DNA of 64,000 nt from Planctomycetota bacterium. GTDB taxonomy: Bacteria > Planctomycetota > UBA1135 > GCA-002686595. The translations under genes were made by a program, and so were the position numbers. The notes under the pieces are model-generated. The model made no database searches. It was not told the DNA's origin and worked only from the letters and a program-made list of their open reading frames with translations. Location: the NCBI GenBank assembly GCA_016714045.1, contig JADJNY010000012.1, forward strand, positions 1 to 64,000. The letters are read 5' to 3'. Within the stretch, counting starts at the first letter, position 1. Every line of letters starts with the position of its first letter. Below are positions 52,265 to 60,280 of this stretch, piece by piece.

Positions 52265-53109
52265 GCGCGGTCGACAAGCTCGAGCTGCGCCTGCGCGCGC
52301 TCCGCGCGACGGGGCGCAAGGGCATCGCGCCGTACCTGACCGCCGGCGACGGCGGCAGCGACGTGACGCTCGCCGTCCTGCGAGAGCTCGCGGACCAGGA
52401 CGTGCCGTGCGTCGAACTCGGGCTCCCGTTCAGCGACCCGATCGCGGACGGGCCGCTGCTGCAGGCGGCGAACGACCGCGCGCTCGCGGCGGGGACGACG
52501 TTCGAGGAGGTGCTCGAGATCCTCTCGCGCTTCCGCCGCGGCGGGCGCGGCGAGCTCGGCCGCGACCTCCCCGTCATCGTGATGAGCTACTCGAACCCGC
52601 TCGTGCGCCGGGGCTGGGGCAATGCCGTGCGCGCGCTCGCGCGCGCGGGCGCCGACGGACTGCTCGTCGCCGACCTGCCGATCGAGGAGGCGGGTGCGAT
52701 GAGCTCCGCCGCGCGCATGGCGGGCATCGCGCCGATCTTCTTCGTCGCGCCGACGACGAGCGAGCAGCGCATGACGACGGCGATCCAGATGAGCCGCGGC
52801 TTCGTCTACGCGATCGGACGCCTCGGCGTCACCGGCGCGCGCACGGAGCTCGACGACGCCGCGCAGGCCTTCCTCGCGCGCGTGCGCCAAGTCGCCGGCG
52901 GCCTGCCGGTCGGCGTGGGCTTCGGCATCTCGAACGCGAGCGAGGTCGGCGCCGCGCTGAAGCACGCGGACCTGGCGATCGTCGGCAGCGCGTTCGTCGA
53001 GCACGTGCACCAGGCCGTCTCGCAGGCAGCGCCGCCGCGCAGGCTCGACGCGGCGCGCGTCGCCGCGCGCGAGTTCCTGCAGGTCTTGTCGGGCGGCCTT
53101 CCGGCCTGA
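52261..53109 (+). CDS. trpA: Tryptophan synthase alpha chain
   Basis: 282 residues from a GTG overlapping the trpB stop. Cleaves indole-3-glycerol phosphate. Motifs: IAPYLTAGDGG, catalytic Glu in CVELGLPFSDPIADGPLLQA, MSYSNPLVRRG, GLLVADLPIEEAG, GRLGVTGART and GVGFGISNASEV. Last gene of the trp operon; a candidate terminator lies 12 bases downstream. Confidence 0.95.
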   Translation: MSAVDKLELRLRALRATGRKGIAPYLTAGDGGSDVTLAVLRELADQDVPCVELGLPFSDPIADGPLLQAANDRALAAGTTFEEVLEILSRFRRGGRGELGRDLPVIVMSYSNPLVRRGWGNAVRALARAGADGLLVADLPIEEAGAMSSAARMAGIAPIFFVAPTTSEQRMTTAIQMSRGFVYAIGRLGVTGARTELDDAAQAFLARVRQVAGGLPVGVGFGISNASEVGAALKHADLAIVGSAFVEHVHQAVSQAAPPRRLDAARVAAREFLQVLSGGLPA

Positions 53110-53429
53110 GGGAGCGGTCCCCGGCGGGCGGCGATTCCCGCCGCGGCGTGTGCGTGTCGGAGCGGGCCAGGCAGTGCACGGTCCCCGGTCGGGGGCTGCC
53201 CCCGTCCCAGTTCCCCCCCAGCGGGCCCCGGGCCCCGTTCCCCCCTCCCCCCAGACAGGCCTTCGGCCGGGCCGCGCCCCCCCGCCGGGGATACCTTCTC
53301 GGCTTCCAGAGCCCCCCAAATACGAACTGGGGCGTAGGATGCCCGCGCTTCCCGGCCGAGCCCTCCAGCTCGATCGGCCGCGCCTCGAGGCGCTCGAAGC
53401 CTTCACCTGTCTCTTCGAGGAGGAACACC
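53110..53429. other. 320-base gap between trpA and the beta-helix gene
   Basis: Contains the hairpin at 53122-53143, a second short hairpin (CGGGGG-ctg-CCCCCG at 53190-53204), and a strikingly C-rich plus strand from about 53200 to 53290 (runs such as ttcccccccc, cccctccccccc). No coding pattern and no clear -35/-10 pair was found, though a promoter for the next gene must lie here or further upstream. Confidence 0.4.
53122..53143 (+). terminator. Candidate trp operon terminator
   Basis: CGGCGGG / CCCGCCG stem of 7 bp with an 8-base loop (cggcgatt), 12 bases after the trpA stop. No T-run follows. Confidence 0.4.
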
Positions 53430-54338
53430 ATGCTTCGCACCCTGACTCACCTGCCCAAGACACTTGCACTCTTCACGGCCGCAGCCGCGCTCTTCGCCGG
53501 CCAGGCACGCGCCCAGGCGACCGACCTGACCTGGCCCGGTGGTGGATTCGCCACCCTCCAGGCCGCCATCAACGGGGCGACGGACGTCACCGGCGACGGC
53601 TTGGTCGTCGTGCAGGTCGCGACCGGCACGCGTAGCACGCGCGTCAACATCACCCGCTCGAACTTCGTGCTGCGCGGTTCGGGCGCGCGCGGGACGACCA
53701 TCCAGTGGCTCACGAGCGGCACGACGCCAGTGATCCGCGTGACGAACGCGACGAACGTCAAGATCGAGAACCTGGTCGTGCGCAGCAACAACTCCGTGAA
53801 CGGCGCCAATGGAATCGCCATCACGGGCGGCGCCGGAGCCATCGTGCGCGACGTCGAGGTTCGCAATGCGACCTTCGGCATCGGCGCGATGTCGACGACG
53901 GGGCTCGTGCTCGAGGACTTGCGCGTCCACGACTGCCGCCTCGACGGCATCAACCTGCTGACGTGCACGGCGGCCGTCGTGCGCAACCTGCGCGTCGACC
54001 ACAACCGCGAGAACGGCGTCCTCGTCGAGGGCTCGTCGGACACACTCGTTCAGAACGTCCTGGCCGACGTGAACACGACGGCGGGGATCCGCACCGTGAG
54101 CACGACCAACACGACGATCACGGGCAACACGATGACGCTCAACCTGGGCGAAGGTCTGCGCCTGCGGAGCGATATCGGGGCCGTGGTGAACGCCAACACG
54201 ATCACGAACAACGCCGGCTTCGGCATCCGCCTCCGCACGACGACACCGGATTTCGACGGCGGCCAGGTCGGCACGCAGGCCCTCCCGGGCAACAACACGG
54301 TCACGGGCAATACGGCTGGCGTCGTCCGCATCGACTGA
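53430..54338 (+). CDS. Secreted right-handed beta-helix protein
   Basis: 302 residues from the ATG at 53430, with a strong Shine-Dalgarno (gaggaggaa). Signal peptide LFTAAAALFAGQARA. Mature start LTWPGGGFATLQAAINGATD, then ladder repeats of about 22 residues with stacked Asn/Val positions (VKIENLVVRSNN, AIVRDVEVRNATFGI, LVLEDLRVHDCRLDGI, AVVRNLRVDHNRENGV, TTITGNTMTLN). This is the parallel beta-helix (pectate-lyase/NosD) fold. No catalytic site can be assigned; it may bind or cleave polysaccharide. A hairpin follows. Confidence 0.8.
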   Translation: MLRTLTHLPKTLALFTAAAALFAGQARAQATDLTWPGGGFATLQAAINGATDVTGDGLVVVQVATGTRSTRVNITRSNFVLRGSGARGTTIQWLTSGTTPVIRVTNATNVKIENLVVRSNNSVNGANGIAITGGAGAIVRDVEVRNATFGIGAMSTTGLVLEDLRVHDCRLDGINLLTCTAAVVRNLRVDHNRENGVLVEGSSDTLVQNVLADVNTTAGIRTVSTTNTTITGNTMTLNLGEGLRLRSDIGAVVNANTITNNAGFGIRLRTTTPDFDGGQVGTQALPGNNTVTGNTAGVVRID

Positions 54339-54365
54339 CGCGCACCGCCCGACTCGGCTTTCTCG

Positions 54366-54399
54366 CCGCGCCCCTCGGCCCGATGGCTGTGGGGCGCGG
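54366..54399 (+). terminator. Terminator hairpin after the beta-helix gene
   Basis: A 9-bp perfect stem (CCGCGCCCC / GGGGCGCGG) with a 16-base loop, followed by tcgtttcc, 27 bases after the stop. Confidence 0.5.
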
Positions 54400-54478
54400 T
54401 CGTTTCCGGAGCGGGTCGTCGCCAGAAACGCCCTCCACTTCCCAACCTCGGCGGGACGATGGAACGAGTGGATTCCGG

Positions 54479-55135
54479 ATGCTCGTCCGCTATTTCATGA
54501 CCGCCCCGGTCACGACCGTGACCGAGGACCTCCCCTGCCGGGCCGCGCTGCGCCTCTTCCGCGAGAAGCGCTTCCGGCGCGCGCCCGTCGTGCGCGGGAA
54601 CCTGCTCGTCGGGATGGTGAGCGAGCGCGACCTCCTCCGCGTGCTGCCGGGCGCCATCGCGGAGCTCGAGAGCGCCGCGGGCGAGCGCGCGGAGCACGCG
54701 CTCGTCGGCCAGATCATGACGCGTCGCCCCGAGACGGTCGGCCCGGACACGCACCTCGAGGACGTCGCCCGCGTCCTGATGACGCGCAAGATCGGCGGCC
54801 TGCCCGTCGTGGAGAACGGCGCGGTCGTCGGGATCATCACCGAGTCCGACCTCTTCCGCGCGCTCGTCGAGATCATGGACCGGGAGGAGGGCGTGCGATT
54901 GACGGTCGTGCCACCGCCGCGGGGAGGCGAGACCTCGCACAATGACGACGTCGCGCTGATCGCGCTGCGCCTCGGCCTGCGGGTCGTGACGCTGCTCACG
55001 CACGAATCGCCCGGTGGTGCGCCGCTCTTGACGCTGCGCGCGCTGGGCGCGCGCTGGAGCGAGCTCCCCGACCAACTCGCGCGCGCGGGCTACGTCGTGA
55101 TCGAGTTCACCCCGCCACGGCTCGCCGCCGCCTGA
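54479..55135 (+). CDS. CBS-domain pair protein
   Basis: 218 residues from the ATG at 54479. Two CBS motifs: MLVRYFMTAPVTTVTED with RAPVVRGNLLVGMVSERDLL (about 1-60) and IMTRRPETVGPDTHLEDVA with GGLPVVENGAVVGIITESDL (about 78-135). The C-terminal 80 residues (ALIALRLGLRVVTLLTHES) look ACT-like, as in AcuB-type proteins. CBS pairs sense adenosyl nucleotides. Its 3' end overlaps that of modC by 46 bases (convergent). Confidence 0.85.
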   Translation: MLVRYFMTAPVTTVTEDLPCRAALRLFREKRFRRAPVVRGNLLVGMVSERDLLRVLPGAIAELESAAGERAEHALVGQIMTRRPETVGPDTHLEDVARVLMTRKIGGLPVVENGAVVGIITESDLFRALVEIMDREEGVRLTVVPPPRGGETSHNDDVALIALRLGLRVVTLLTHESPGGAPLLTLRALGARWSELPDQLARAGYVVIEFTPPRLAAA

Positions 55136-56220
55136 CGCTCGCTCGCCGCCGTCGCGGAGAGCACGCGGCAGCTCTGCGCTTTGACGATCAGGTGCGCTCG
55201 GACGCCGGGGGCGAGCTCGAGCTCGCGCACCGCCGCCGGCGTCAGCGCGGCGGACACCCACGGCCCCGTCCCGTCCGCGCCGAGGCGGAGCTCGACGCGC
55301 GCGGCGCCCTCCGCGGCGTGCACGGCCTCGACGCGCGCGGGCAGGACGTTGCGGGCGGAGACGCGCTCCACGCGCTCGGTCGACAGCAACACGTCGTCGG
55401 CGCCGAGCGCGAAGAGCAGCGCGTCGCCCGCGCGCGCGCCGGGCGCGGGGACGCGGAACGCCAGGCCGCCGCCGACGTCGACCTCGGCCGTGCCCTCGAG
55501 CACGGCGCGCACGGTCCCCTCGACGACCGTCTCGAAGCCCGCGAGCCCGAGCGTCGCGCGCCGCAGCACCTCCCGCGCCGGGCCGAGCTCGCGCACGCGG
55601 CCCGCCTCGAGCACGGCGACCCGATCGCACAACGCCTGCACCTCGGTCGGATCGTGCGAGACGAAGACGAGCGGGACGTCGAAGCGCTCGCGCACGCGGA
55701 TCAGCCACGGGAGGATGCGTCGGCGCAGCGCAAGGTCGAGCGCCGCGAGCGGTTCGTCGAGCAGGAGCAGCTCGGGCCCGGAGCCCAGCGCGCGCGCCAG
55801 GGCGACGCGCTGCCGCTCGCCGCCGGAGAGCGAGCGCGGGTACTGCGCGAGCAGCGGCTCGAGTTCGAGCGCCTCGACGGCCCGCTCGAACAGCTCGTGT
55901 CCGCCGCGCGCGGAGCCCGCGAGCACGTTCGCGCGCACGTCGAGGTGCGGGAAGAGCAGCGCGTCCTGCGGCACGAAGCCGATGCGCCGCTCCGCGGGCG
56001 AGAGGTCGATCCCGGTCCGTGCGTCGAACCAAACGCGTCCTCCGAGCGCGATGCGGCCCGCGCGCGGCCGGCGCCAACCCGCGAGCGCCTCGAGCAGCGA
56101 CGTCTTCCCGGATCCGGACGGTCCGAACACGCCGAGCGCGCGCGCGGAACTCTCGAGGCGCACGTCGAGCGCGAAGCGCGCGAGCGGCAGCTCGACGTGG
56201 AGCTCCAGGAGCGCGCTCAC
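55090..56220 (-). CDS. modC: Molybdate ABC transporter ATPase
   Basis: 376 residues from a GTG overlapping the modB stop (GTGA). Walker A VFGPSGSGKTSL (about 31-42), Q-loop GFVPQDALLFPHLDVRANV, signature SLSGGERQRVALARAL, Walker B LLLLDEPLAALD, H-loop VFVSHDPTEV. The C-terminal 140 residues hold two TOBE/Mop-like segments (VVEGTVRAVLEG; SARNVLPARVEAV) that bind oxyanion. Last gene of the mod operon. Confidence 0.92.
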   Translation of the reverse strand: MSALLELHVELPLARFALDVRLESSARALGVFGPSGSGKTSLLEALAGWRRPRAGRIALGGRVWFDARTGIDLSPAERRIGFVPQDALLFPHLDVRANVLAGSARGGHELFERAVEALELEPLLAQYPRSLSGGERQRVALARALGSGPELLLLDEPLAALDLALRRRILPWLIRVRERFDVPLVFVSHDPTEVQALCDRVAVLEAGRVRELGPAREVLRRATLGLAGFETVVEGTVRAVLEGTAEVDVGGGLAFRVPAPGARAGDALLFALGADDVLLSTERVERVSARNVLPARVEAVHAAEGAARVELRLGADGTGPWVSAALTPAAVRELELAPGVRAHLIVKAQSCRVLSATAASERQAAASRGGVNSITT

Positions 56221-56909
56221 GCGACCTCCTCCCCAGCACACCGCGCGGGTCGCGACCAGCGTTCGACGAGGGCAAGGCAGACGAACGCGAGCACGACGGT
56301 GAGACCGACGAGCAGGAGCGCGCCGCGCTCGTCGCCAAGCTGGATGTCCCGGAAGATCGCGAGCGCCAGCGTCTGCGTCCGCCCGGGGATGTTGCCCGCG
56401 ACGATCACGGTCGCGCCGAACTCGCCCAGGCAGCGCGCGAAGCCGAGCACGAGCGCCGCGAGGAGCCCGCGCCGCGCGAGCGGCAGCGAGAGGCGCGCGA
56501 GCACGCGCCAACGGCTCCATCCGAGCGTCGCCGCCATGCGCTCGAGCCGCGGATCGACGCCCTCGAACGCGACGCGCGCCGTGCGCGCGACGAGCGGGAA
56601 CGCGACGACCGCCGAGGCGAGCACGGCGCCGCGCGCGGTGAAGAGCACGCCCGGGTCGAAGCCGAGCGTCTCCTCCCCCAGCGGGCCGCGGCGCGCGAAG
56701 AGCGCGAGCAGGAGGTACCCGATCGCCGTCGGCGGCAGCACGAGCGGCAGCGCGACGACGGTCTCGACGACGCTCTTCCCGCGGAACTCGCGGCGCGCGA
56801 GCAGGTAGCCCGTCGCGAGCGCCGGGAGCGCAACGAGCGCGGTCGCGGACGCCGCGACGACGAGCGTCAGGCGCAGGACCTCGAGCGTGGACTCGTCGCC
56901 AGCCGGCAT
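56217..56909 (-). CDS. modB: Molybdate ABC transporter permease
   Basis: 230 residues from the ATG at 56909. Five helices; the order LEVLRLTLVVAASATALVAL, FRGKSVVETVVALPLVLPPT, AIGYLLLALF and ARCLGEFGATVIVAGNIPGR is characteristic of ModB, including the coupling loop with LGEFGAT. It lies 4 bases downstream of the modA stop and overlaps modC by 4 bases. Confidence 0.93.
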   Translation of the reverse strand: MPAGDESTLEVLRLTLVVAASATALVALPALATGYLLARREFRGKSVVETVVALPLVLPPTAIGYLLLALFARRGPLGEETLGFDPGVLFTARGAVLASAVVAFPLVARTARVAFEGVDPRLERMAATLGWSRWRVLARLSLPLARRGLLAALVLGFARCLGEFGATVIVAGNIPGRTQTLALAIFRDIQLGDERGALLLVGLTVVLAFVCLALVERWSRPARCAGEEVA

Positions 56910-56913
56910 GCGT

Positions 56914-57984
56914 TCACTTGCGGTGGAGGAAGGCCAGCGCGCCGGCGCACGCGCAAGCCCAAGGCGCGCGGAGCGACGAGGACACCAAAGCTCGCGGCGG
57001 TTCGAGCGGCGCGAGTGGCTCGTCCGCCTCCTCGCTCGTCCTTTCGTTCCGCGTTTCGTCCACTTCCCCGCGCGGCTTCTCGTGCGAATTCTTCGCGGGC
57101 TTCGCCTCCGGCTTCGCGCTCGGCAGCGCGACGAAGCCGCGCGCCTCGAAGACCTTGCGTGCGTCGGCGGAGCGGAGGAACTCGAGGAGCGCGCGCGCCT
57201 CGGCGACGTGCGGCCGCTTCGCGAGCGCGGCGAAGCCGTAGACGATGCGCGGCCCCTCGTCGAGCGGCACCGCGTGCACGACACGCACGCGCTTCGAGAC
57301 CGCGGCGTCGGTGCGGTAGACGATGCCGGCCTGCGCCGCGCCGGACTCGATCGACGCGAGCGTCGCGCGCACGTCGAGACCCGGAAGGACGCGCGCTTCG
57401 AGCGTCTTCCACAGCTCCTTCTTCTCGAGCCACGCCTTCGCGTATCGCCCAGCTGGCACGGTCGCCGTGTCCGCGAGCGCCAGGAGCTTCACCTCGGGCC
57501 GCGCGAGCTGATCGACCGTGAAGGGCTGCGTGAAGAAGCTCTTCGCGGCGTCCTTCGGATCGATCGCCTCGACGACGACGAGCTGGTTCCCGAGCACGCT
57601 CGCGCGCGAGGCGTCGTCGAGCAGCTTCTCCTCGGCGACTTTGTCGAGCTCCTTCTCGTCCGCGGAGAGGAAAAGGTCCGCTTGGTTCCCCGCGACGATC
57701 TGGCGCGCGAGGTCGGTCGACGAGCCGAAGTTGAAGACAAGCTTCACGGCATGGTCGCGCTCGTAGGTCTTGCCGAGCTCGGTGAGCGCTTCGCGCAGGC
57801 TGGCGGCGGCATAGACGTCGAGCTCCAGCGGCGCCGCGGGCTTGGGCGCGGGAGCGGGCGGCACCTGCGCGGCGGCGAAGACCGTGAGCAGGAGGAGAGC
57901 GAGGACCGCGCGCGCGACCTGGCGCACGACGGACGAGCAGCGCGCGCCATTCGCGCGCGGGGCGGGAACGAACGACGAGTGCAT
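56914..57984 (-). CDS. modA: Molybdate-binding protein with extra C-terminal tail
   Basis: 356 residues; typical ModA proteins are about 230-260. Signal region VARAVLALLLLTVFAAAQ, then LDVYAAASLREALTELGKTY, FNFGSSTDLARQIVAGNQAD (oxyanion-binding Ser), LFLSADEKELDKV and AGIVYRTDA. The binding fold ends at about 285 (KVFEARGFVAL). The last 70 residues are Lys/Glu/Pro-rich and finish in a short hydrophobic stretch (APWACACAGALAFLH), possibly a second membrane contact. It is 3 bases from the regulator gene and 4 from modB. Confidence 0.88.
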   Translation of the reverse strand: MHSSFVPAPRANGARCSSVVRQVARAVLALLLLTVFAAAQVPPAPAPKPAAPLELDVYAAASLREALTELGKTYERDHAVKLVFNFGSSTDLARQIVAGNQADLFLSADEKELDKVAEEKLLDDASRASVLGNQLVVVEAIDPKDAAKSFFTQPFTVDQLARPEVKLLALADTATVPAGRYAKAWLEKKELWKTLEARVLPGLDVRATLASIESGAAQAGIVYRTDAAVSKRVRVVHAVPLDEGPRIVYGFAALAKRPHVAEARALLEFLRSADARKVFEARGFVALPSAKPEAKPAKNSHEKPRGEVDETRNERTSEEADEPLAPLEPPRALVSSSLRAPWACACAGALAFLHRK

Positions 57985-57987
57985 GGG

Positions 57988-58548
57988 TCACATCCCTCCG
58001 ACGATGACCTCGGTCGCCTTGATGATCGCGACCGCGCGCGATCCGACCCGGAGTCCAAGGCGGTCCACCGAGTCGGTCGTGATCACGGCACCGATCTTGA
58101 GCTCGGGCGCCACCTCGATCACGACCTTGCTCATCACGTCGCCGCGCGCGAGCTCGACGACGCGCCCCGCGAAGCGGTTCGTCGCGCTGAGCGTGCCGAG
58201 GTTGATCTCGGGCGCCGCGTGCGCGTCGGCGAGGAGCTGCGACAGGAAGCGCACGGAACCCGCGCCCGATCGCTCGGACTTCCCGCCGGAGCGCGCCGCT
58301 CCGCCGCGAACGGAGCGAGCGCCCCGCGCACGCACGCCGGCCGCCGTCGATCCGCCCGCATCCGCCGACCGTGGAGAGCGCCCGCGCTCCGCCGCGCCCT
58401 GGAACGCGCGCAGGAGGCGCTTCTGGTGCTCGTTCGGCTCGAGCACGCCGCGCTCCCACTTGCTGACGGTCATCGCGTGCACGCCGAGGAGCTCGGCGAG
58501 CTCGCCCTGCGTCAACCCGAGGCGCTTGCGCAATGCGGCGGTCGACAT
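57988..58548 (-). CDS. XRE-type regulator fused to a molybdate-binding Mop domain
   Basis: 186 residues. The N-terminus is a Cro/CI helix-turn-helix (RKRLGLTQGELAELLGVHAM, then TVSKWERG, about 5-35). A Ser/Gly/Arg-rich linker covers about 55-100. The C-terminus is a Mop/TOBE domain (NLGTLSATNRFAGRVVELAR, then VVIEVAPELKIGAVITTDSV, about 116-186). So it looks like a ModE equivalent with a different DNA-binding head: molybdate sensing at the end, XRE at the front. It is the first gene of the modABC operon and has a dyad over its own -10, suggesting autoregulation. Confidence 0.85.
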   Translation of the reverse strand: MSTAALRKRLGLTQGELAELLGVHAMTVSKWERGVLEPNEHQKRLLRAFQGAAERGRSPRSADAGGSTAAGVRARGARSVRGGAARSGGKSERSGAGSVRFLSQLLADAHAAPEINLGTLSATNRFAGRVVELARGDVMSKVVIEVAPELKIGAVITTDSVDRLGLRVGSRAVAIIKATEVIVGGM

Positions 58549-58557
58549 GCAAGCCTG

Positions 58558-58574
58558 AGCTTAGCGACCTAAGC
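58558..58574 (-). promoter_or_regulatory. Candidate operator and -10 of the mod operon
   Basis: On the minus strand GCTTAG-GTCG-CTAAGC (58574-58559) is a perfect 6-bp inverted repeat. Its right arm overlaps TAAGCT (58563-58558), a -10-like box that ends 9 bases before the ATG at 58548 with no Shine-Dalgarno. A repressor bound here would block the promoter. Confidence 0.5.
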
Positions 58575-58759
58575 CGAGCCCGGCGAGGCGCTGCGGCACC
58601 GTCGGGCGCGCGCGGGGCCCGGACGCCCTACCCCCCAGCGCGGGGGCCGCCCCGGACGAGTGGGCATGGTGGAGACGCCGCGCGCGGTCGATGGGAGGAA
58701 CTCGGAGGCGCGCTCACGTCGTCCGGCGCCTCCTTCCCTCGTCCGCACCGGAGGTTCCC

Positions 58760-58960
58760 ATGTGCCCGAAGCACGAGACCAAGGAACGGCGCCCGTCCGA
58801 CCTCGAACGCCTGCTGGAAGAGCTCCAGAACGGCAACCTCGACGACGCGAGCGAGCTGAACGAGGCGGAGATCGAGCTCCTGCGCCGCGAGTACGGCGAC
58901 GCGGAGGCGCTCCAGGACCTCGTCGACCGGCTGCGGGGCGCGGGGACGCGCGAACCGTAG
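58760..58960 (+). CDS. Small acidic unrecognised protein
   Basis: 66 residues from the ATG at 58760, preceded by a good Shine-Dalgarno (ccggagg). Acidic and probably all-helical (LERLLEELQNGNLDDASELN, then AEIELLRREYGDAEAL) with a single Cys near the start (MCPKHETKE). No family recognised. It stands alone between the mod operon and ychF. The ribosome site and codon pattern support a real gene. Confidence 0.6.
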   Translation: MCPKHETKERRPSDLERLLEELQNGNLDDASELNEAEIELLRREYGDAEALQDLVDRLRGAGTREP

Positions 58961-59081
58961 CCCGTGTCCGTTCAGCACACGCCAGCGCGGCCCAGCTCGC
59001 CCGAACTCGCGGCGGACCGCGTCGGCGCCGGTCCCGCGGCCCGCCGGAGCGGGGGCGCGCGGACTCGTGCCGTGGACGCGC

Positions 59082-60176
59082 TCACTTCGAGATCAAGAAG
59101 TGCGCGACGTCGCCCTCGCGCATCACGTAGTCGCGGCCCTCGACGCGCATCTTCCCCGCCGCCTTGATCGCCGCTTCGCTCTTGTACTGCACGAGGTCGT
59201 CGACGGAGTAGACCTCGGCGCGCACGTATCCCTTTTCGAAGTCCGTGTGGATGACACCCGCCGCGACCGGGCCCGTGTCGCCTTTGTGGATCGTCCACGC
59301 GCGGATCTCGATCTTGCCCGCGGTGTAGTACGTCTGCAGTCCGAGCAGGTGGTACGCCTCGCGGATCAATCGATTGAGGCCCGGCTCCTTCAGGCCGAAG
59401 TCCGACAGAAAGCTCGCGCGCTCGTCGGGCGGGAGCTTCATCAGCTCGCCCTCGATGTCGCCGCACAACGGCACGAAGTCCGCGCCGGTCGCCTTCGCGT
59501 GCTCGCGCACGATCTGCGGGAGCGGCCCCTGCCCCTCCAGGTCGTCGTCGCCGACGTTCGCGACGTAGAGCACGGGCTTGATCGTGATCAGGAAGAGCGG
59601 GCGGAGCACCTCGAGCTCCTGCTTCGTCCACGTGAGCGCGCGCAGGGCCGTCCCCTGCTCGAGCGCCGCCTGCGCCTTCTCCATCACGACCTTCTGCGCG
59701 AGCGCCTCCTTGTCGGCGGCGCGCGCCTTCTTGCCGACGCGCTCGAGCGCGCGCGTCACCGTGTCGAGGTCCGCGAGCGCGAGCTCGATGTCGATGATCT
59801 CGATGTCGCGCTTGGGGTCGACGCTGCCGTTGACGTGGATCACGTCGCCCTTCGCGAAGCACCGCACGACGTGCAGGATCGCGTCGGACTCCTTGACGTT
59901 GCCGAGGAACTTGTTGCCGAGGCCCTCGCCCTTCGAGGCGCCCTTCACGAGGCCCGCGATGTCGACGATCTTGAGCGACGCCGGGACGATGCGGTCCGTC
60001 GTGATGTACTTGTGGATGACCTCGAGGCGCGGATCGGGCACGTCGACGACGCCGACGTTGGGCTCGATCGTGCAGAACGGGTAGTTGGCGCTCTCCGCGC
60101 CCGCGGCGGTGATGGCGTTGAAGATGGTGGACTTGCCGACGTTGGGCAGGCCGACGATGCCGCAGGCGACGCTCAT
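59082..60176 (-). CDS. ychF: Redox-regulated ATPase/GTPase YchF
   Basis: 364 residues, the standard length. Obg-family P-loop CGIVGLPNVGKSTIFNAIT (about 5-23), SANYPFCTIEPNVGVV, DIAGLVKGASKGEGLGNKFL (switch region), and a TGS domain at the end (LQTYYTAGKIEIRAWTIHKG, then AAGVIHTDFEKGYVRAEVYS). YchF binds ATP in preference to GTP and associates with ribosomes. A TAGACT box lies 46 bases before the ATG. Confidence 0.95.
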   Translation of the reverse strand: MSVACGIVGLPNVGKSTIFNAITAAGAESANYPFCTIEPNVGVVDVPDPRLEVIHKYITTDRIVPASLKIVDIAGLVKGASKGEGLGNKFLGNVKESDAILHVVRCFAKGDVIHVNGSVDPKRDIEIIDIELALADLDTVTRALERVGKKARAADKEALAQKVVMEKAQAALEQGTALRALTWTKQELEVLRPLFLITIKPVLYVANVGDDDLEGQGPLPQIVREHAKATGADFVPLCGDIEGELMKLPPDERASFLSDFGLKEPGLNRLIREAYHLLGLQTYYTAGKIEIRAWTIHKGDTGPVAAGVIHTDFEKGYVRAEVYSVDDLVQYKSEAAIKAAGKMRVEGRDYVMREGDVAHFLISK

Positions 60177-60222
60177 GGGAGGCGATTTCGAGGCAGGGGA
60201 CGAAGCGGAAAACGGGGCGGAG

Positions 60223-60228
60223 AGTCTA
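60223..60228 (-). promoter_or_regulatory. Candidate -10 (TAGACT) of ychF
   Basis: TAGACT on the minus strand followed by CTCCGCCCCGTTTTCC. The same arrangement (TAGGCT then CTTCCGCCCCTTTTC) precedes the SPOR-like gene at 2494-2499. Confidence 0.4.
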
Positions 60229-60265
60229 CCCGCGGTCGCGCTCGCGCGACATCGGCGGGGTGCGC

Positions 60266-60271
60266 TATCCT
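60266..60271 (+). promoter_or_regulatory. Candidate -10 (TATCCT), leaderless type, of the hydrolase gene
   Basis: TATCCT ends 9 bases before the ATG at 60281. The context gcTATCCTcggc matches that at 28075-28085. No Shine-Dalgarno and no clear -35. Confidence 0.4.
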
Positions 60272-60280
60272 CGGCGCGCC

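Noticed and set aside
53200..53290. C-rich tract as a possible repeat array or G-quadruplex region
   Set aside because: Runs are irregular with no repeated unit; in this base composition it may be chance, so it is only noted in the gap description.
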